Assembly (NCBI RefSeq): GCF_003399635.1
Contig: NZ_NBXB01000011.1
Coordinates: forward strand, 300,352 to 364,351
Reading direction: 5' to 3'
Length of the DNA: 64,000 nucleotides
Source of the DNA: Subtercola boreus
Lineage (GTDB): Bacteria; Actinomycetota; Actinomycetes; Actinomycetales; Microbacteriaceae
Part shown: piece after piece, positions 51,067 through 59,717 of the stretch
Layout of the letters: each line of letters begins with the position of its first letter
How positions within the stretch are numbered: the first letter of the stretch is position 1
Translations under genes and position numbers: made by a program
Notes under the pieces: generated by a model
Told to the model about the DNA's origin: nothing
Seen by the model: only the letters and a program-made list of their open reading frames with translations
Databases searched by the model: none

Positions 51067-51660
51067 ATGAGCGATACGCAGAGTCCAGCCCCCGACCCGA
51101 CCCCGAACCCGACCCCGACCCCGAACACGAACCCCTTTGCACCGGGAACCGACGAGCACGCGATCTGGTCGGGTGCACTCGCGATCTACGCGGGGTTCAC
51201 GGCAGCCGACCGCGCGGCGATCGACGCGAACATCTCGCCTGAGGCGACCATGTTCGACAGCGACACGATGCAGCTCATCCACGGCAAGGCGCAGCTCGAC
51301 GCGATCCGGGATGCCCGGCCGGCGGCCGCGCCAGCAGCCGGGCCCGAAACCCTGCCCGAAACGCTGCCCCCCACCCCGGTGCTCCGCGGCATCGCCCCCG
51401 AGGTGCGCATCTGGGGCGACACCGCCGTGCTGCTGCACTACCTTGCCGTCGACCTGGCCGACGGATCGCCCGAGCAGACGGTCCGCAACACGAGTGTGTG
51501 GAGGCGGGCATCCCGAGCGGACGGATCTGCACCACCCCTGCCCGGCGCCCAAGAGCGCTGGCTGATGGTGCACAATCATGAAGACGTGATGGCGACGCCC
51601 TCGTTGCCCGCCTGTTGCGACATGGGCGGCGGCGAGGTTCCCTCGCAGCCGACCTCCTAG
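51067..51660 (+). CDS. NTF2/SnoaL-like protein
   Basis: A 197-aa protein. After a Pro/Asn/Thr-rich leader (residues 1-25), residues about 30-170 look like a DUF4440/SnoaL-type NTF2 fold: IWSGALAIYAGFTAADRAAIDANISPEATMFDSDTMQLIHGKAQLDAI, then GIAPEVRIWGDTAVLLHYLAVDL and ERWLMVHNHEDVMA. Such proteins bind small ligands or act as isomerase-like enzymes; no catalytic residues can be assigned. The Pro-rich repeat PTPNPTPTPN is unusual. Confidence 0.78.
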   Translation: MSDTQSPAPDPTPNPTPTPNTNPFAPGTDEHAIWSGALAIYAGFTAADRAAIDANISPEATMFDSDTMQLIHGKAQLDAIRDARPAAAPAAGPETLPETLPPTPVLRGIAPEVRIWGDTAVLLHYLAVDLADGSPEQTVRNTSVWRRASRADGSAPPLPGAQERWLMVHNHEDVMATPSLPACCDMGGGEVPSQPTS

Positions 51661-51676
51661 CACGCCGCACGACCCA

Positions 51677-51713
51677 GCTGAAGGCCCGGCCCGAGGGGTG
51701 CCGGGCCTTCAGC
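51677..51713. terminator. Strong 14-bp stem hairpin, terminator-like
   Basis: gctgaaggcccggc (51677-51690) pairs perfectly with gccgggccttcagc (51700-51713) around a 9-nt loop. No T-tract follows (gcttggtaaag), so it may terminate by another mechanism or work from either strand. It lies 17 bp after the NTF2-like stop and 19 bp before the PfkB start. Confidence 0.75.
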
Positions 51714-51732
51714 GCTTGGTAAAGTCGAACAG

Positions 51733-52635
51733 GTGACCCTTGCACCCCCCACCACAGACGCATGCTCCGTCGTCATCATCGGTCACGTCTGCATCGACGA
51801 GAACACCGGAACCGACTCGGGTGACAAAGCCCCGCAGCGCCTACGTCGCACGGTCGGCTCGCCGGCCTTCTTCATCAACCGGCAGCTGCAGGCCGTGCCG
51901 AGGGTCACCGTCTCGGTGATCGCACCCTACGGCGGCGACTTCCTCGCCGTGATGTCGGCCTCGCCGCCCGGCATCCCTCTGCTGAACCCCGCAACACCCG
52001 GGGGCACCCTGCTCTACCGCAACCACATCGACGGCGATGTGCGCCGCCAGCAGTGCTTCTACGCGCAGAACGCCGATCCTGTGCCCGTCACAGCGACCTA
52101 TGCCCGCGCGCTCGCAGCCGCCGACATCGTCATCGTCGCCCCGCTGCTCGCGAACTTCACGCCGGAGTATCTCGCTGCCGCTCTGACCGAGACCCGGCCG
52201 GATGCCCTCAAGATGCTGCTCGTACAGGGTTTCCTCCGCAGGGTCGACGACGACGGAACGGTCGGCCAGCGCGACTTCGCGGAGTACGCCGACGTGATCC
52301 CGCTGTTCGATGTCGTCGTGTTCTCCGATGAGGACCTGCGGATGGCCCTCACCGTCGCCGATGAGTGGTCGAGGGACTTCTCCCGGACGACGGTCGTGGT
52401 TACTCAGAACAGGAACGGCGCGACCTCCTTCGACGGCGGCGTCTCGGTGCACGTTCCGGCGGAACCGCTCGAACGCCAGGGCGTCGGCAGCGTGATCGGT
52501 GCGGGCGACGTGTTCAGCGCCGCGCTGGCCGTGAGCTACCGGGAGAGTGGCGACATCCGGGATGCCATCGGCCGGGCGCACGAGATCACGGCCCGCTTCA
52601 TCGACGGTGAGCTGGTGGCTGCCCTGGCGGCATGA
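51733..52635 (+). CDS. PfkB-family carbohydrate kinase
   Basis: A 300-aa sugar/nucleoside kinase-like protein. It starts with VVIIGHVCIDENTG (about residues 14-27) in place of the usual G-G-x-x-x-D start. The C-terminal PfkB motif is GVGSVIGAGDVFSAALAVSY (about 252-271), with the catalytic Asp in GAGD. The substrate cannot be told. The GTG start lies just after a hairpin and has no clear Shine-Dalgarno. Confidence 0.88.
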   Translation: MTLAPPTTDACSVVIIGHVCIDENTGTDSGDKAPQRLRRTVGSPAFFINRQLQAVPRVTVSVIAPYGGDFLAVMSASPPGIPLLNPATPGGTLLYRNHIDGDVRRQQCFYAQNADPVPVTATYARALAAADIVIVAPLLANFTPEYLAAALTETRPDALKMLLVQGFLRRVDDDGTVGQRDFAEYADVIPLFDVVVFSDEDLRMALTVADEWSRDFSRTTVVVTQNRNGATSFDGGVSVHVPAEPLERQGVGSVIGAGDVFSAALAVSYRESGDIRDAIGRAHEITARFIDGELVAALAA

Positions 52636-52678
52636 TCGGCCGGCGATGGAACCGATGCGCTACCAGCCGTGCGAGCGC

Positions 52679-52882
52679 TCAGCCGTCGTTGACCTCGGTG
52701 TCCTCCTCGTCGGTCGGCACCTCGCCGTCGAGGGTCTCCTCGGTCTCCGGCTCGTCGGCCAGGCTGGCGTCGACCCCTGAGGGCGGTGCGTCGGTCGTCG
52801 GACCGTTGCCGACGATGCCCTCGCCGTCGGGGTAGCCGGCGCTGTCGGGGTATTCCATGGAAGAATCGCTGTGATCTGTCAT
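52679..52882 (-). CDS. Small acidic hypothetical protein
   Basis: A 67-aa, highly acidic and probably disordered protein: MTDHSDSSMEYPDSAGYPDGEGIVGNGP at the start and EPETEETLDGEVPTDEEDTEVNDG at the end. The Pro/Asp/Glu/Gly composition is distinctive, and the ORF lies alone on the minus strand between two plus-strand genes. Similar peptides seem to be common in Microbacteriaceae, although no function is known. ATG 52882 is chosen because the acidic sequence begins there. Confidence 0.65.
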   Translation of the reverse strand: MTDHSDSSMEYPDSAGYPDGEGIVGNGPTTDAPPSGVDASLADEPETEETLDGEVPTDEEDTEVNDG

Positions 52883-53000
52883 GGCAGCACCATACCCGGA
52901 TAACCGAGCCGTCTGCAGGGCGTTCCGTGGCACCTTGACAGCCCTCCGGGGCACAGTGCAAGCCCTCGCGGCTGCCCGCTGTCGCACGTAGCGTGCAGGT

Positions 53001-53606
53001 ATGAAGCTGCTGTACTCGGCCCAGCCCCGTCGGCGTGCCCTGCAACTGGTCGCAGACGCCTCAGCGATGGTCTCGATCATCTCCTTCGTTGTCCTGAGCG
53101 TGATGGCCGGCGTTCTGCTGAACTCGCTGGCCGCACTCGGGCGCGGGATCGAGGATGCGGGGACGTGGCTCCGGGGAACGATGACCGATGCGGCCGATTC
53201 GCTGGGCGGGATTCCTCTGATCGGCCCGGGCGCGAGCTCTCCGTTCCGGTCGGCCGGTGACGCGGGAACGATGCTCGCCGATGCCGGGCAGCGCCAGCAG
53301 CAGCTCATCGGCGAGGCGTCGCTCGTCGTCGGAATCATCGTCGCGGTGGTGCCGATCATCGCCATCCTGCTGCTCTGGCTCCGCCCGCGAATCCGGTTCG
53401 TGCGGCGGGCCGCCCAATCGCGGCTGCTCAGCCAGACGGCCGCGGGGCGGGACCTTCTGGCCCTCCGGGCGCTTGTGGGTTTCCGACCCGAGGCGCTGCT
53501 CTCACTGGCTCCTGATCCTGTTGCCGCTTGGCGCGCGGGCGACCCTCGCACGATAGGTGCACTGTCTGCCCTAGAACTGAGGCAGGCAGGGGTGCTGAGC
53601 GATTAG
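53001..53606 (+). CDS. Hypothetical two-helix membrane protein
   Basis: A 201-aa protein with two transmembrane segments, about residues 22-45 (VSIISFVVLSVMAGVLLNSLAAL) and 103-127 (ASLVVGIIVAVVPIIAILLLWL). The loop between them (about 46-102) is outside if the basic start (QPRRRALQ) is inside. The C-terminal domain is helical and includes LLALRALVGFRPEALLSL. No family is recognised. It precedes the DUF7882 gene by 50 bp. Confidence 0.75.
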   Translation: MKLLYSAQPRRRALQLVADASAMVSIISFVVLSVMAGVLLNSLAALGRGIEDAGTWLRGTMTDAADSLGGIPLIGPGASSPFRSAGDAGTMLADAGQRQQQLIGEASLVVGIIVAVVPIIAILLLWLRPRIRFVRRAAQSRLLSQTAAGRDLLALRALVGFRPEALLSLAPDPVAAWRAGDPRTIGALSALELRQAGVLSD

Positions 53607-53656
53607 GATCGGGGTACGAGTCGCCGAGACCCGCGCGCTCCAGTCAGGACTGAATC

Positions 53657-53971
53657 ATGGGAAACCTCATCTACGGTGCGCCCGGAGACGAGATCCCCCT
53701 CGATGACCGCGCACTCCTGCATCTCCGCGTCGTGGTGCTGGCGAAGCTCCGCCGCGATGAGAAGTTCGCCCTGTCGTGGGACGACGAGGCGACGGGCCGA
53801 AGCCACACCATCTGGCTGCATCCCGCCATCCCCCTGCAGTTCGTGCTCGACGCCTCGACGAACACCGGGCTCAACCGCCACTGGATCGAACAGCTCACCG
53901 CCGTCGCGAACAGCGGCTCGGGCCTCCGCCTGCTTCCGGAGCCGCTCGCGGAGCCGGCCGCCATCGCCTGA
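53657..53971 (+). CDS. DUF7882-like Microbacteriaceae small protein
   Basis: A 104-aa protein: MGNLIYGAPGDEIPLDDRALLHLRVVVLAKLRRDEKFALSWDDE, HTIWLHPAIPLQFVLDAS, NRHWIEQLTAVANSGSGLRLLPEP. This pattern (x-Y-G, LxHLxVVxxAKLRR, W, IWLHPxIPLxF) recurs in a family confined to Microbacteriaceae, often auto-named ATP-dependent DNA ligase although no ligase motif (KxDG) exists. Its function is unknown. It is followed by a gene of another Microbacteriaceae-limited type. Confidence 0.85.
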   Translation: MGNLIYGAPGDEIPLDDRALLHLRVVVLAKLRRDEKFALSWDDEATGRSHTIWLHPAIPLQFVLDASTNTGLNRHWIEQLTAVANSGSGLRLLPEPLAEPAAIA

Positions 53972-54011
53972 AGCGCCTCCCGGCACCCGCGTTCGGCAGT
54001 CTTGGTGAACG

Positions 54012-55274
54012 ATGGCAGAGCCGAGACAGAAGGGGCGACGCCGCGGTGAACCGGTCGAGCGGCGCCGGCGCGCGCTGAGGTTTCCCGTCGATGCGGGCCT
54101 GGTCGAGCGGGCCGTCGAGGAGGGTGTCTCGCTGTCGCGCACAGCCCTGACGATGGCCACGATGAACCACATCGTTGTCGGGGCGCTGAGGTCGGGCGAT
54201 CCCTACGACCCGGAGCGGATCGCGCGGTTCGTCGACGCGGAGCTCCGTGCGCTGGTGCTCGAACAGGCTTCCCTGGCTGCCCACATGCGACGGCTGATGG
54301 CCGAGTTCCCGCCGAGCTTCCGCACGTCGACCACGATCAGCGACCACCACCTGCTGGTGCAGCGCCGAGTGGTCTACTCGGCCCTTGCCACAGAGCTCGA
54401 CCGTCTGCGTCTCGACGGTGAGTTCGTGCCCGCCGCGGTCGACTCGTCGAGGCAGTGGGCGTGGTCGGAGCTGAGCCACGCGATCGAGGTGCGGTTGGAT
54501 GCTGCGGGCGGGCTCCCCGCGTCCGACCCCGGCTACGCGGCCCACCGCGAGGAGCGCATGCGTGCCGTGCGCGACGTGGACCTTGCCGAGCTGGATGCCC
54601 GGCGGAGCGGGTTCGTCAGGAGCCCTGTCGCCGGGGGCCCTGTCGCCGAGGGCCCTGTCGTCAAGGGGTACCGCGACCCCGGGCATCCGGAGCAGAGTGG
54701 ATCCACCACAGCGAGGAACACCCACCAGCGAAGGAGCAGGCACATGACTGACACCACCACCTCCAATTCCGGCACCTCGGATTCCGGCACCTCCGATTCG
54801 GGATCCGGCGTCGAGAAGGTCGCGAAGCTCATCAAGGGTTTCCGGTTCGCCATGATGACGACCCGCTCCGCCGACGCGAAGCTCGTCGCCCGGCCGCTGA
54901 CCGTGCAGGACGTCGAATTCGACGGCGATCTCTGGTTCATCGTCGCCCGCGACTCCCACGAGATTGCAGAGATCACCGCCGATGCCGTCGTGAATGTCTC
55001 CTTCAGCTCGAGTGACACCTGGGTGTCGCTCTCCGGCCTGGCCGAGCAGGTCGACGATGACGCGAAGCTGAAGGAGCTGTGGAATCCCGCCGTCGACGCA
55101 TGGTTCCCGAACGGTCCCGAAGACCCCAACGCGACGCTGGTCAAGTTCGTCAGCGACAGCGCAGAATACTGGGACACTCCGGGTGGCCGGGTCGCGACGG
55201 TCTTCAGCCTCCTGAAGTCGAGGGTCACGGGCACACCGTACGACGGCGGCGAGAACGAGAAGGTCGAACTGTAG
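54012..55274 (+). CDS. Read-through ORF: Microbacteriaceae hypothetical joined to PPOX-type flavoprotein
   Basis: One 420-aa ORF spans two normally separate proteins. Residues 1-200 (VDAGLVERAVEEGVSLSRTALTMATMNHIVVGALRSGDPYDPERIARFVDAELRALV) match a hypothetical family sometimes auto-named asparagine synthase without any matching motif. Residues about 204-244 are a 15-bp tandem repeat and a basic linker (RNTHQRRSRH). From residue 245 on, the sequence is a pyridoxamine-phosphate-oxidase-like general stress protein (see next entry). No stop codon separates them. The join may come from loss of the first stop; separate translation from 54744 is also expected. Confidence 0.7.
   Translation: MAEPRQKGRRRGEPVERRRRALRFPVDAGLVERAVEEGVSLSRTALTMATMNHIVVGALRSGDPYDPERIARFVDAELRALVLEQASLAAHMRRLMAEFPPSFRTSTTISDHHLLVQRRVVYSALATELDRLRLDGEFVPAAVDSSRQWAWSELSHAIEVRLDAAGGLPASDPGYAAHREERMRAVRDVDLAELDARRSGFVRSPVAGGPVAEGPVVKGYRDPGHPEQSGSTTARNTHQRRSRHMTDTTTSNSGTSDSGTSDSGSGVEKVAKLIKGFRFAMMTTRSADAKLVARPLTVQDVEFDGDLWFIVARDSHEIAEITADAVVNVSFSSSDTWVSLSGLAEQVDDDAKLKELWNPAVDAWFPNGPEDPNATLVKFVSDSAEYWDTPGGRVATVFSLLKSRVTGTPYDGGENEKVEL
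54622..54666 (+). repeat. 15-bp tandem repeat (3 units) at the fusion junction
   Basis: Units gccctgtcgccgggg, gccctgtcgccgagg and gccctgtcgtcaagg (54622-54666) encode the linker between the two parts of the read-through ORF. Confidence 0.85.
54744..55274 (+). CDS. Pyridoxamine 5'-phosphate oxidase-like general stress protein (internal start)
   Basis: The internal ATG at 54744 has a strong Shine-Dalgarno (GAAGGAG, 54730-54736) and starts MTDTTTSNSG, a typical leader of this family. The 176-aa product has a flavin-binding split-barrel: FRFAMMTTRSADAKLVARPLTVQDVEFDGDLWFIVARDSHE, VNVSFSSSDTWVSLSGLAE, LWNPAVDAWFPNGPEDPNATLVKFV and WDTPGGRVATVF. These are hallmarks of the general stress protein 26 group. 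The Thr/Ser/Gly repeats before the domain are probably flexible. It may be expressed both alone and as part of the longer ORF. Confidence 0.9.
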   Translation: MTDTTTSNSGTSDSGTSDSGSGVEKVAKLIKGFRFAMMTTRSADAKLVARPLTVQDVEFDGDLWFIVARDSHEIAEITADAVVNVSFSSSDTWVSLSGLAEQVDDDAKLKELWNPAVDAWFPNGPEDPNATLVKFVSDSAEYWDTPGGRVATVFSLLKSRVTGTPYDGGENEKVEL

Positions 55275-55281
55275 CGTCGCA

Positions 55282-55317
55282 CTGCACCTGCACCTGCACC
55301 TGCACCTGCACCTGCAC
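55282..55317 (+). repeat. 6-bp tandem repeat (ctgcac), 6 units
   Basis: Six perfect units of ctgcac follow the stop of the stress protein gene. Such arrays change length easily by slippage. Confidence 0.92.
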
Positions 55318-55438
55318 CCGTACCGCACCGCAGCGTCGCACGCGGCCTCTGTCCGGCTCCGTGAGACACTGGGTGGATGCCGTGTAGAGCCTGTCGACCG
55401 ATCGGTCACTGTCGGCGGCCGCGGCTAACGTGCGGCCT

Positions 55439-56641
55439 ATGAAGATCCTGCACACCTCCGACTGGCACATCGGGCGTACCTTCCACACGCATCCGACGCT
55501 CGAGCACTTCGAGATCGTCGCTACGGCGATGGCCGAAGCCGTGCGGGAGCAGGGTGTCGATGTCGTCGTCGTCGCGGGTGACGTGTTCGACTCTGCGGTG
55601 CCGTCGGCCGAGGCCTACGATGTTCTGAGCCGAACCCTCCGGGCCCTCCGGCAGACCGGCGCGACGGTGATCCTCAGCAGTGGAAACCACGACTCCGCCA
55701 CGCGACTCGGTTTTCAGGCCGAGTGGGCGTCGGAGGCCGGGGTGCACGTACTCACCCGCCACGATCGCCTCGACGTTCCGGTGACCCTCGACGACGAGGC
55801 GGGGCCGGTGCACTTCTACGGCATCCCGTATCTCGAACCGAGCCTGATCCGCCACCACTATCCCGACGAGACGCTGCGTTCGCACCAGCAGGCACTCGCG
55901 TTCGCGATGGGGCGCATCCGCGACGACCTCGCGGTTCGGGGTGGCCGTTCGGTGGTGCTGTCACACTGTTTTGCGGTGAACGTGGCGTCGGCTCCCTTGC
56001 TCCCGGTGCTTCCGGTGCCCCCGGCAGCAGATGAGGGTACGACCGACGTCGAACGCGACATCACCTCGGGCGGCCTCGACCTCGTCCCCCTCGCGGTCTT
56101 CGACGGGCCCGACTACGTCGCGCTCGGCCACATCCACTCCCGCGCAGCGCTCAGCGAGCGGGTGCGGTACTCGGGTGCGCCACTGCACTACTCGTTCAGC
56201 GAGGGCTCCCGGGTGCGCGGCGGCTGGCTGGTCGAACTGGATGCCGCCGGCCTCGCTTCGACGAGCTGGATCGACTTTCCCGTGCCGAGGCCCCTGAGGG
56301 AGATCACCGGCACGCTCGGCGATCTCCTCGACGACCCCGCCCTCGCGCGGTTCGAAGACCACTGGATCAAGGCGATCGTCACCGACCAGGCTCGACCGCT
56401 CGACGGGATGCGCAAGCTGCAGCAGAGATTCGCCCACTGCGTGGCGCTCGAGTACCGGCCCTCCGTCGTCAACGACGCGGGTCTGCAGACCTATGCCGAG
56501 CGTCTCACCCAGAAGACCGACCAGCAGATCGTCTCGGGCTTCGTGGAGTTCGTGCGGAACGGTTCCGGTCCGAGCGAGTTCGAGACCCGCCTGGTCAGCG
56601 AGACGCTGGGCGCGGTCGACGCTGGGCTGGCCCTCCAATGA
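55439..56641 (+). CDS. sbcD: Exonuclease SbcD (Mre11-like nuclease subunit)
   Basis: A 400-aa metallophosphoesterase that cuts hairpin and double-strand ends together with SbcC. The five phosphoesterase motifs are visible: TSDWHIG (about residues 7-13), VVVAGDVFDS (about 42-51), SSGNHDSATRL (about 79-89), SHCFAV and the C-terminal GHIHSRAAL (about 226). The start ATG gives MKILHTSDWHIG as in other SbcD proteins; a GTG 9 nt upstream is less likely. The sbcC start lies 31 bp after the stop, as in a normal sbcDC operon. Confidence 0.95.
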   Translation: MKILHTSDWHIGRTFHTHPTLEHFEIVATAMAEAVREQGVDVVVVAGDVFDSAVPSAEAYDVLSRTLRALRQTGATVILSSGNHDSATRLGFQAEWASEAGVHVLTRHDRLDVPVTLDDEAGPVHFYGIPYLEPSLIRHHYPDETLRSHQQALAFAMGRIRDDLAVRGGRSVVLSHCFAVNVASAPLLPVLPVPPAADEGTTDVERDITSGGLDLVPLAVFDGPDYVALGHIHSRAALSERVRYSGAPLHYSFSEGSRVRGGWLVELDAAGLASTSWIDFPVPRPLREITGTLGDLLDDPALARFEDHWIKAIVTDQARPLDGMRKLQQRFAHCVALEYRPSVVNDAGLQTYAERLTQKTDQQIVSGFVEFVRNGSGPSEFETRLVSETLGAVDAGLALQ

Positions 56642-56672
56642 AAGAGCTGCTGCGGTTGAAAGAGGTGCTGCA

Positions 56673-59600
56673 GTGAAGATCAAGCGCCTCCGCCTGGCCG
56701 GCTTCGGGCCCTACCGAGACGAGCAGAACGTCGACTTCGAACAGTTCGACGACGACGGCATCTTCCTCATCACCGGCAAGACCGGCGCCGGCAAGTCGAG
56801 CATCCTCGACGCCATCTGCTTCGCGCTCTATGCTTCGGTTCCCCGGTACGACGGGCGCGAGTCGCAGCTGCGAAGCGACCATGCGGGTCCCGCAGATCCG
56901 ACCTTCGTGGAGCTCGAATTCAGCATCAGCGGCGCCGACTACCGTCTCTTCAGAAGCCCAGAGTACAAGCGGCCGAAGCGTCGGGGCGACGGGTTCACGA
57001 CAGCGGCGCCCGAGGCGCGCCTCTTCGTGAGGGATCAGGCCATCAGGCACGAGGGCGGGGCGGGGGAGCCGACCGACGAATCCGACTGGCGCGGCATCGC
57101 GGCCAAGCCGGTCGACGTGGGGCGCTACCTGAGCGAGATCCTCCCGCTCCGGGTCGACCAGTTCCTGCAGGTGATCCTGCTCGCGCAGAACCGGTTCCAG
57201 CAGTTCCTGCTCGCGAAGACCGACGAGCGGCGGGCGCTCCTCCGCACGCTCTTCGGAACCTCCCGTTTCGAGGCCTTCGAGAAATCGCTCGCCGAGCAGA
57301 GCCGGGCGCTGACGTCGCGGGTCGCGGATGCCCGGCAGAGCATCCACCTGCGGGCGACACAGGCGGCAGGCATCGCCCAGTCGGCGACCCAGAGCAGTGC
57401 AGCAGACAGCACCGACCAAGACCAGGGCATCGTGCCGGCCGATCCCGGGCTCGAGTGGTTCGGCGCGCTGCTCGCAGACGTCGAGGAGGCGCGCGATGAG
57501 GCCGACCAGCGGGCCGGCTTCGCCCGTGCCGCTTTCGAACAGGCCGACAGCGCCCACACCGCGCACCGCGAGGTTCTGAGGCGGCAGACGAAGCGCGATG
57601 CCGCTGCGGCCACGTTGGCCACCCTGATCGCGGAGACCTCGGCGGTCGAGGGCCTCCGCGCCCGCATCGACGCGGCGAACCGCGCCGCGCAGGTGTGGCC
57701 GCAGATCGAGGCGCGTCGCGAGGCGGAGGAGTCCCTCGCCGACGCGCTGGTCGCGGAGGGTGCCGCGCGAGAGCAGTGGGAGCCCTACGGGGGCACGGCC
57801 CTCACCACCGCAACGTCTCTCCGCGAGACCGTCGAGCAGCTCGTTACCCAGCGCGGAACGCTCGACGGAGCACTCGACGACGAGAAGCGGTCGCAGCGAC
57901 TCCAGACGGAACTCGCCGCGCACTCGGCGAAACGCGCGGCCGTGGCAGCCGAACTCAGCACGGTCGAGGCCGGGCTGGCCGACTTTCCCGCTGCGCTGGC
58001 CGAGCTCGGAGAGACGCTCTCCGAGGCGAATCGGGAGGCGGCCCGGCTGCCCGACCTGCGGATCGAGCAGGAGGCCGTTCGTAACGCCCTGGCAGCGGCC
58101 CGCCGGGCAGATGCGTCAGGAGCCGCCCTGACGGAAGCGCTGCTCGCGCAGAAGGCAGCGAGTACGGCCCACCTCGAGGCGGCCCGACTCGTCGACACCC
58201 TCCTGGCCCGGCGATTGGCCGGCCACGCCTACGAGCTCGCGGCCGAACTGGTCGAGGGTGTGCCGTGTTCCGTGTGCGGCTCGACCGAGCATCCGGAACC
58301 CGCAAGGAGCGACGCGCAACCGGTCACCGAAGGCGACACGGATCGCGCGCAACAGCACCGAGCCGTCTGCCAGGCGGCGCTCGCAGAAGCGGACGAACGG
58401 GTCGGCGCCCTCGGCCGGGCCCTGGCAGATGAACGGGCCGCGGCGCGTGGCAGAACCTCAGCAGCACTCCAGACCGAACTAGACGCCAGTGCCGAGCGGG
58501 CGGGCGTCGCTGAACGCGCCGAGGTCCGGGTCGCCGAGCTCACCGCCCGGCGGGAAGAGATCGTGCGTCAGCGTGACATCGCCGAGGTGTCACTCCGGAC
58601 CCTTCGCAACGAGGTGGCGGATGCCCAGCTCGCCTTCACCGCTGCTGAGACCAGCCACGCCCTCATCTCGCTCCGGGTGTTGGAGGTGCGCGGCGACTTC
58701 GACTCTGTGGCCGACCGCGCACGCGAGATCGAGGCTCGGCTCGCAGCAGCCCGCGCCCTGGAAGACGCTCTCACCGCGACGGCAACCCACCTCGAACGTC
58801 GGGGTCGCGCCGTCGATGCCGAGGCCCGGCAGCTCGCCGAGCTGGGCTTCTCCCACAGCGCCGCAGCCGAGGGCGCGCGCCTCACCCCGCCCGAGCTCTC
58901 CGCCGAGGAGCTGCGGGTGCGGAACCACGCCGACGGTGTGGCGGCGGCCACGGCCCTGCTCGCCGACCCGGATCTCGCGGGCCTGCCGGCGGTGCCGGTC
59001 GAGACCGCACTCACCGCCGAGGCGCGCACAGCAGCGGCTGCTTCGCGCGCGGAGTTCGATGCGGTGCACAGCACACTCGTCGCCGAGTACCGGCAACTCG
59101 AGGGCCTCGTGAAAGAGGCGAAGAAACTCTTCGAGGCCTCCGCCGGCCTCATCGAAGAGCAGGCCCGGGTGCGCGAGCTGGCGGAGCTCGTGGCCGGTGG
59201 CGGGTCGAACACCAAACGTATGCGCCTCGAGACATATGTTCTCGCGGCCGAGCTCGAGCAGATCATCCAGGCGGCCAACGCTCGGCTCACGACGATGACG
59301 GGCAGTCGGTATTCCCTCGAACTCGACGACTCGCTGCAGTACCGGAACGTCGAGGCGGGACTCGTGCTGAGCATCCGCGACGAGCACACCGGGCGAGCAC
59401 GGCCGACGCACTCGCTCTCCGGGGGTGAGACGTTCCTGGCGTCGCTTGCGCTGGCGCTCGGGCTCGCCGAAGTGGTGTCGAACCAGACCGGTGGCATCTC
59501 CCTCGACACCCTGTTCGTAGACGAGGGCTTCGGCACGCTGGATGCGGAGACCCTGGAGATCGCCATGAGCACGCTCGACGGCCTGCGCACCGGCGGCCGC

Positions 59601-59717
59601 ACCATCGGCCTCATCAGCCACGTCGAGTCGATGAAGGAACAGATCTCGGCGAAGCTCCGCATCACCGTCACCGACGCCGGATACAGCGAGATCGAGGAGG
59701 TACGGGAACGTGTCTGA
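56673..59717 (+). CDS. sbcC: SbcC (Rad50-like) ATPase of the SbcCD nuclease
   Basis: A 1014-aa SMC-like ATPase. Walker A is TGKTGAGKSSILDAICFALYA (about residues 33-53). Two long coiled-coil arms (about 190-500, 560-860) flank the zinc hook C-x2-C (PCSVCGSTEHPEPA, about 531-534). The ABC signature is LSGGETFLASLALALGLAEV (about 915), and Walker B is LFVDEGFGTLD (about 948). GTG 56673 follows GAGGTG. With SbcD it processes hairpins and blocked DNA ends; the last 8 nt overlap the next gene. Confidence 0.95.
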   Translation: MKIKRLRLAGFGPYRDEQNVDFEQFDDDGIFLITGKTGAGKSSILDAICFALYASVPRYDGRESQLRSDHAGPADPTFVELEFSISGADYRLFRSPEYKRPKRRGDGFTTAAPEARLFVRDQAIRHEGGAGEPTDESDWRGIAAKPVDVGRYLSEILPLRVDQFLQVILLAQNRFQQFLLAKTDERRALLRTLFGTSRFEAFEKSLAEQSRALTSRVADARQSIHLRATQAAGIAQSATQSSAADSTDQDQGIVPADPGLEWFGALLADVEEARDEADQRAGFARAAFEQADSAHTAHREVLRRQTKRDAAAATLATLIAETSAVEGLRARIDAANRAAQVWPQIEARREAEESLADALVAEGAAREQWEPYGGTALTTATSLRETVEQLVTQRGTLDGALDDEKRSQRLQTELAAHSAKRAAVAAELSTVEAGLADFPAALAELGETLSEANREAARLPDLRIEQEAVRNALAAARRADASGAALTEALLAQKAASTAHLEAARLVDTLLARRLAGHAYELAAELVEGVPCSVCGSTEHPEPARSDAQPVTEGDTDRAQQHRAVCQAALAEADERVGALGRALADERAAARGRTSAALQTELDASAERAGVAERAEVRVAELTARREEIVRQRDIAEVSLRTLRNEVADAQLAFTAAETSHALISLRVLEVRGDFDSVADRAREIEARLAAARALEDALTATATHLERRGRAVDAEARQLAELGFSHSAAAEGARLTPPELSAEELRVRNHADGVAAATALLADPDLAGLPAVPVETALTAEARTAAAASRAEFDAVHSTLVAEYRQLEGLVKEAKKLFEASAGLIEEQARVRELAELVAGGGSNTKRMRLETYVLAAELEQIIQAANARLTTMTGSRYSLELDDSLQYRNVEAGLVLSIRDEHTGRARPTHSLSGGETFLASLALALGLAEVVSNQTGGISLDTLFVDEGFGTLDAETLEIAMSTLDGLRTGGRTIGLISHVESMKEQISAKLRITVTDAGYSEIEEVRERV

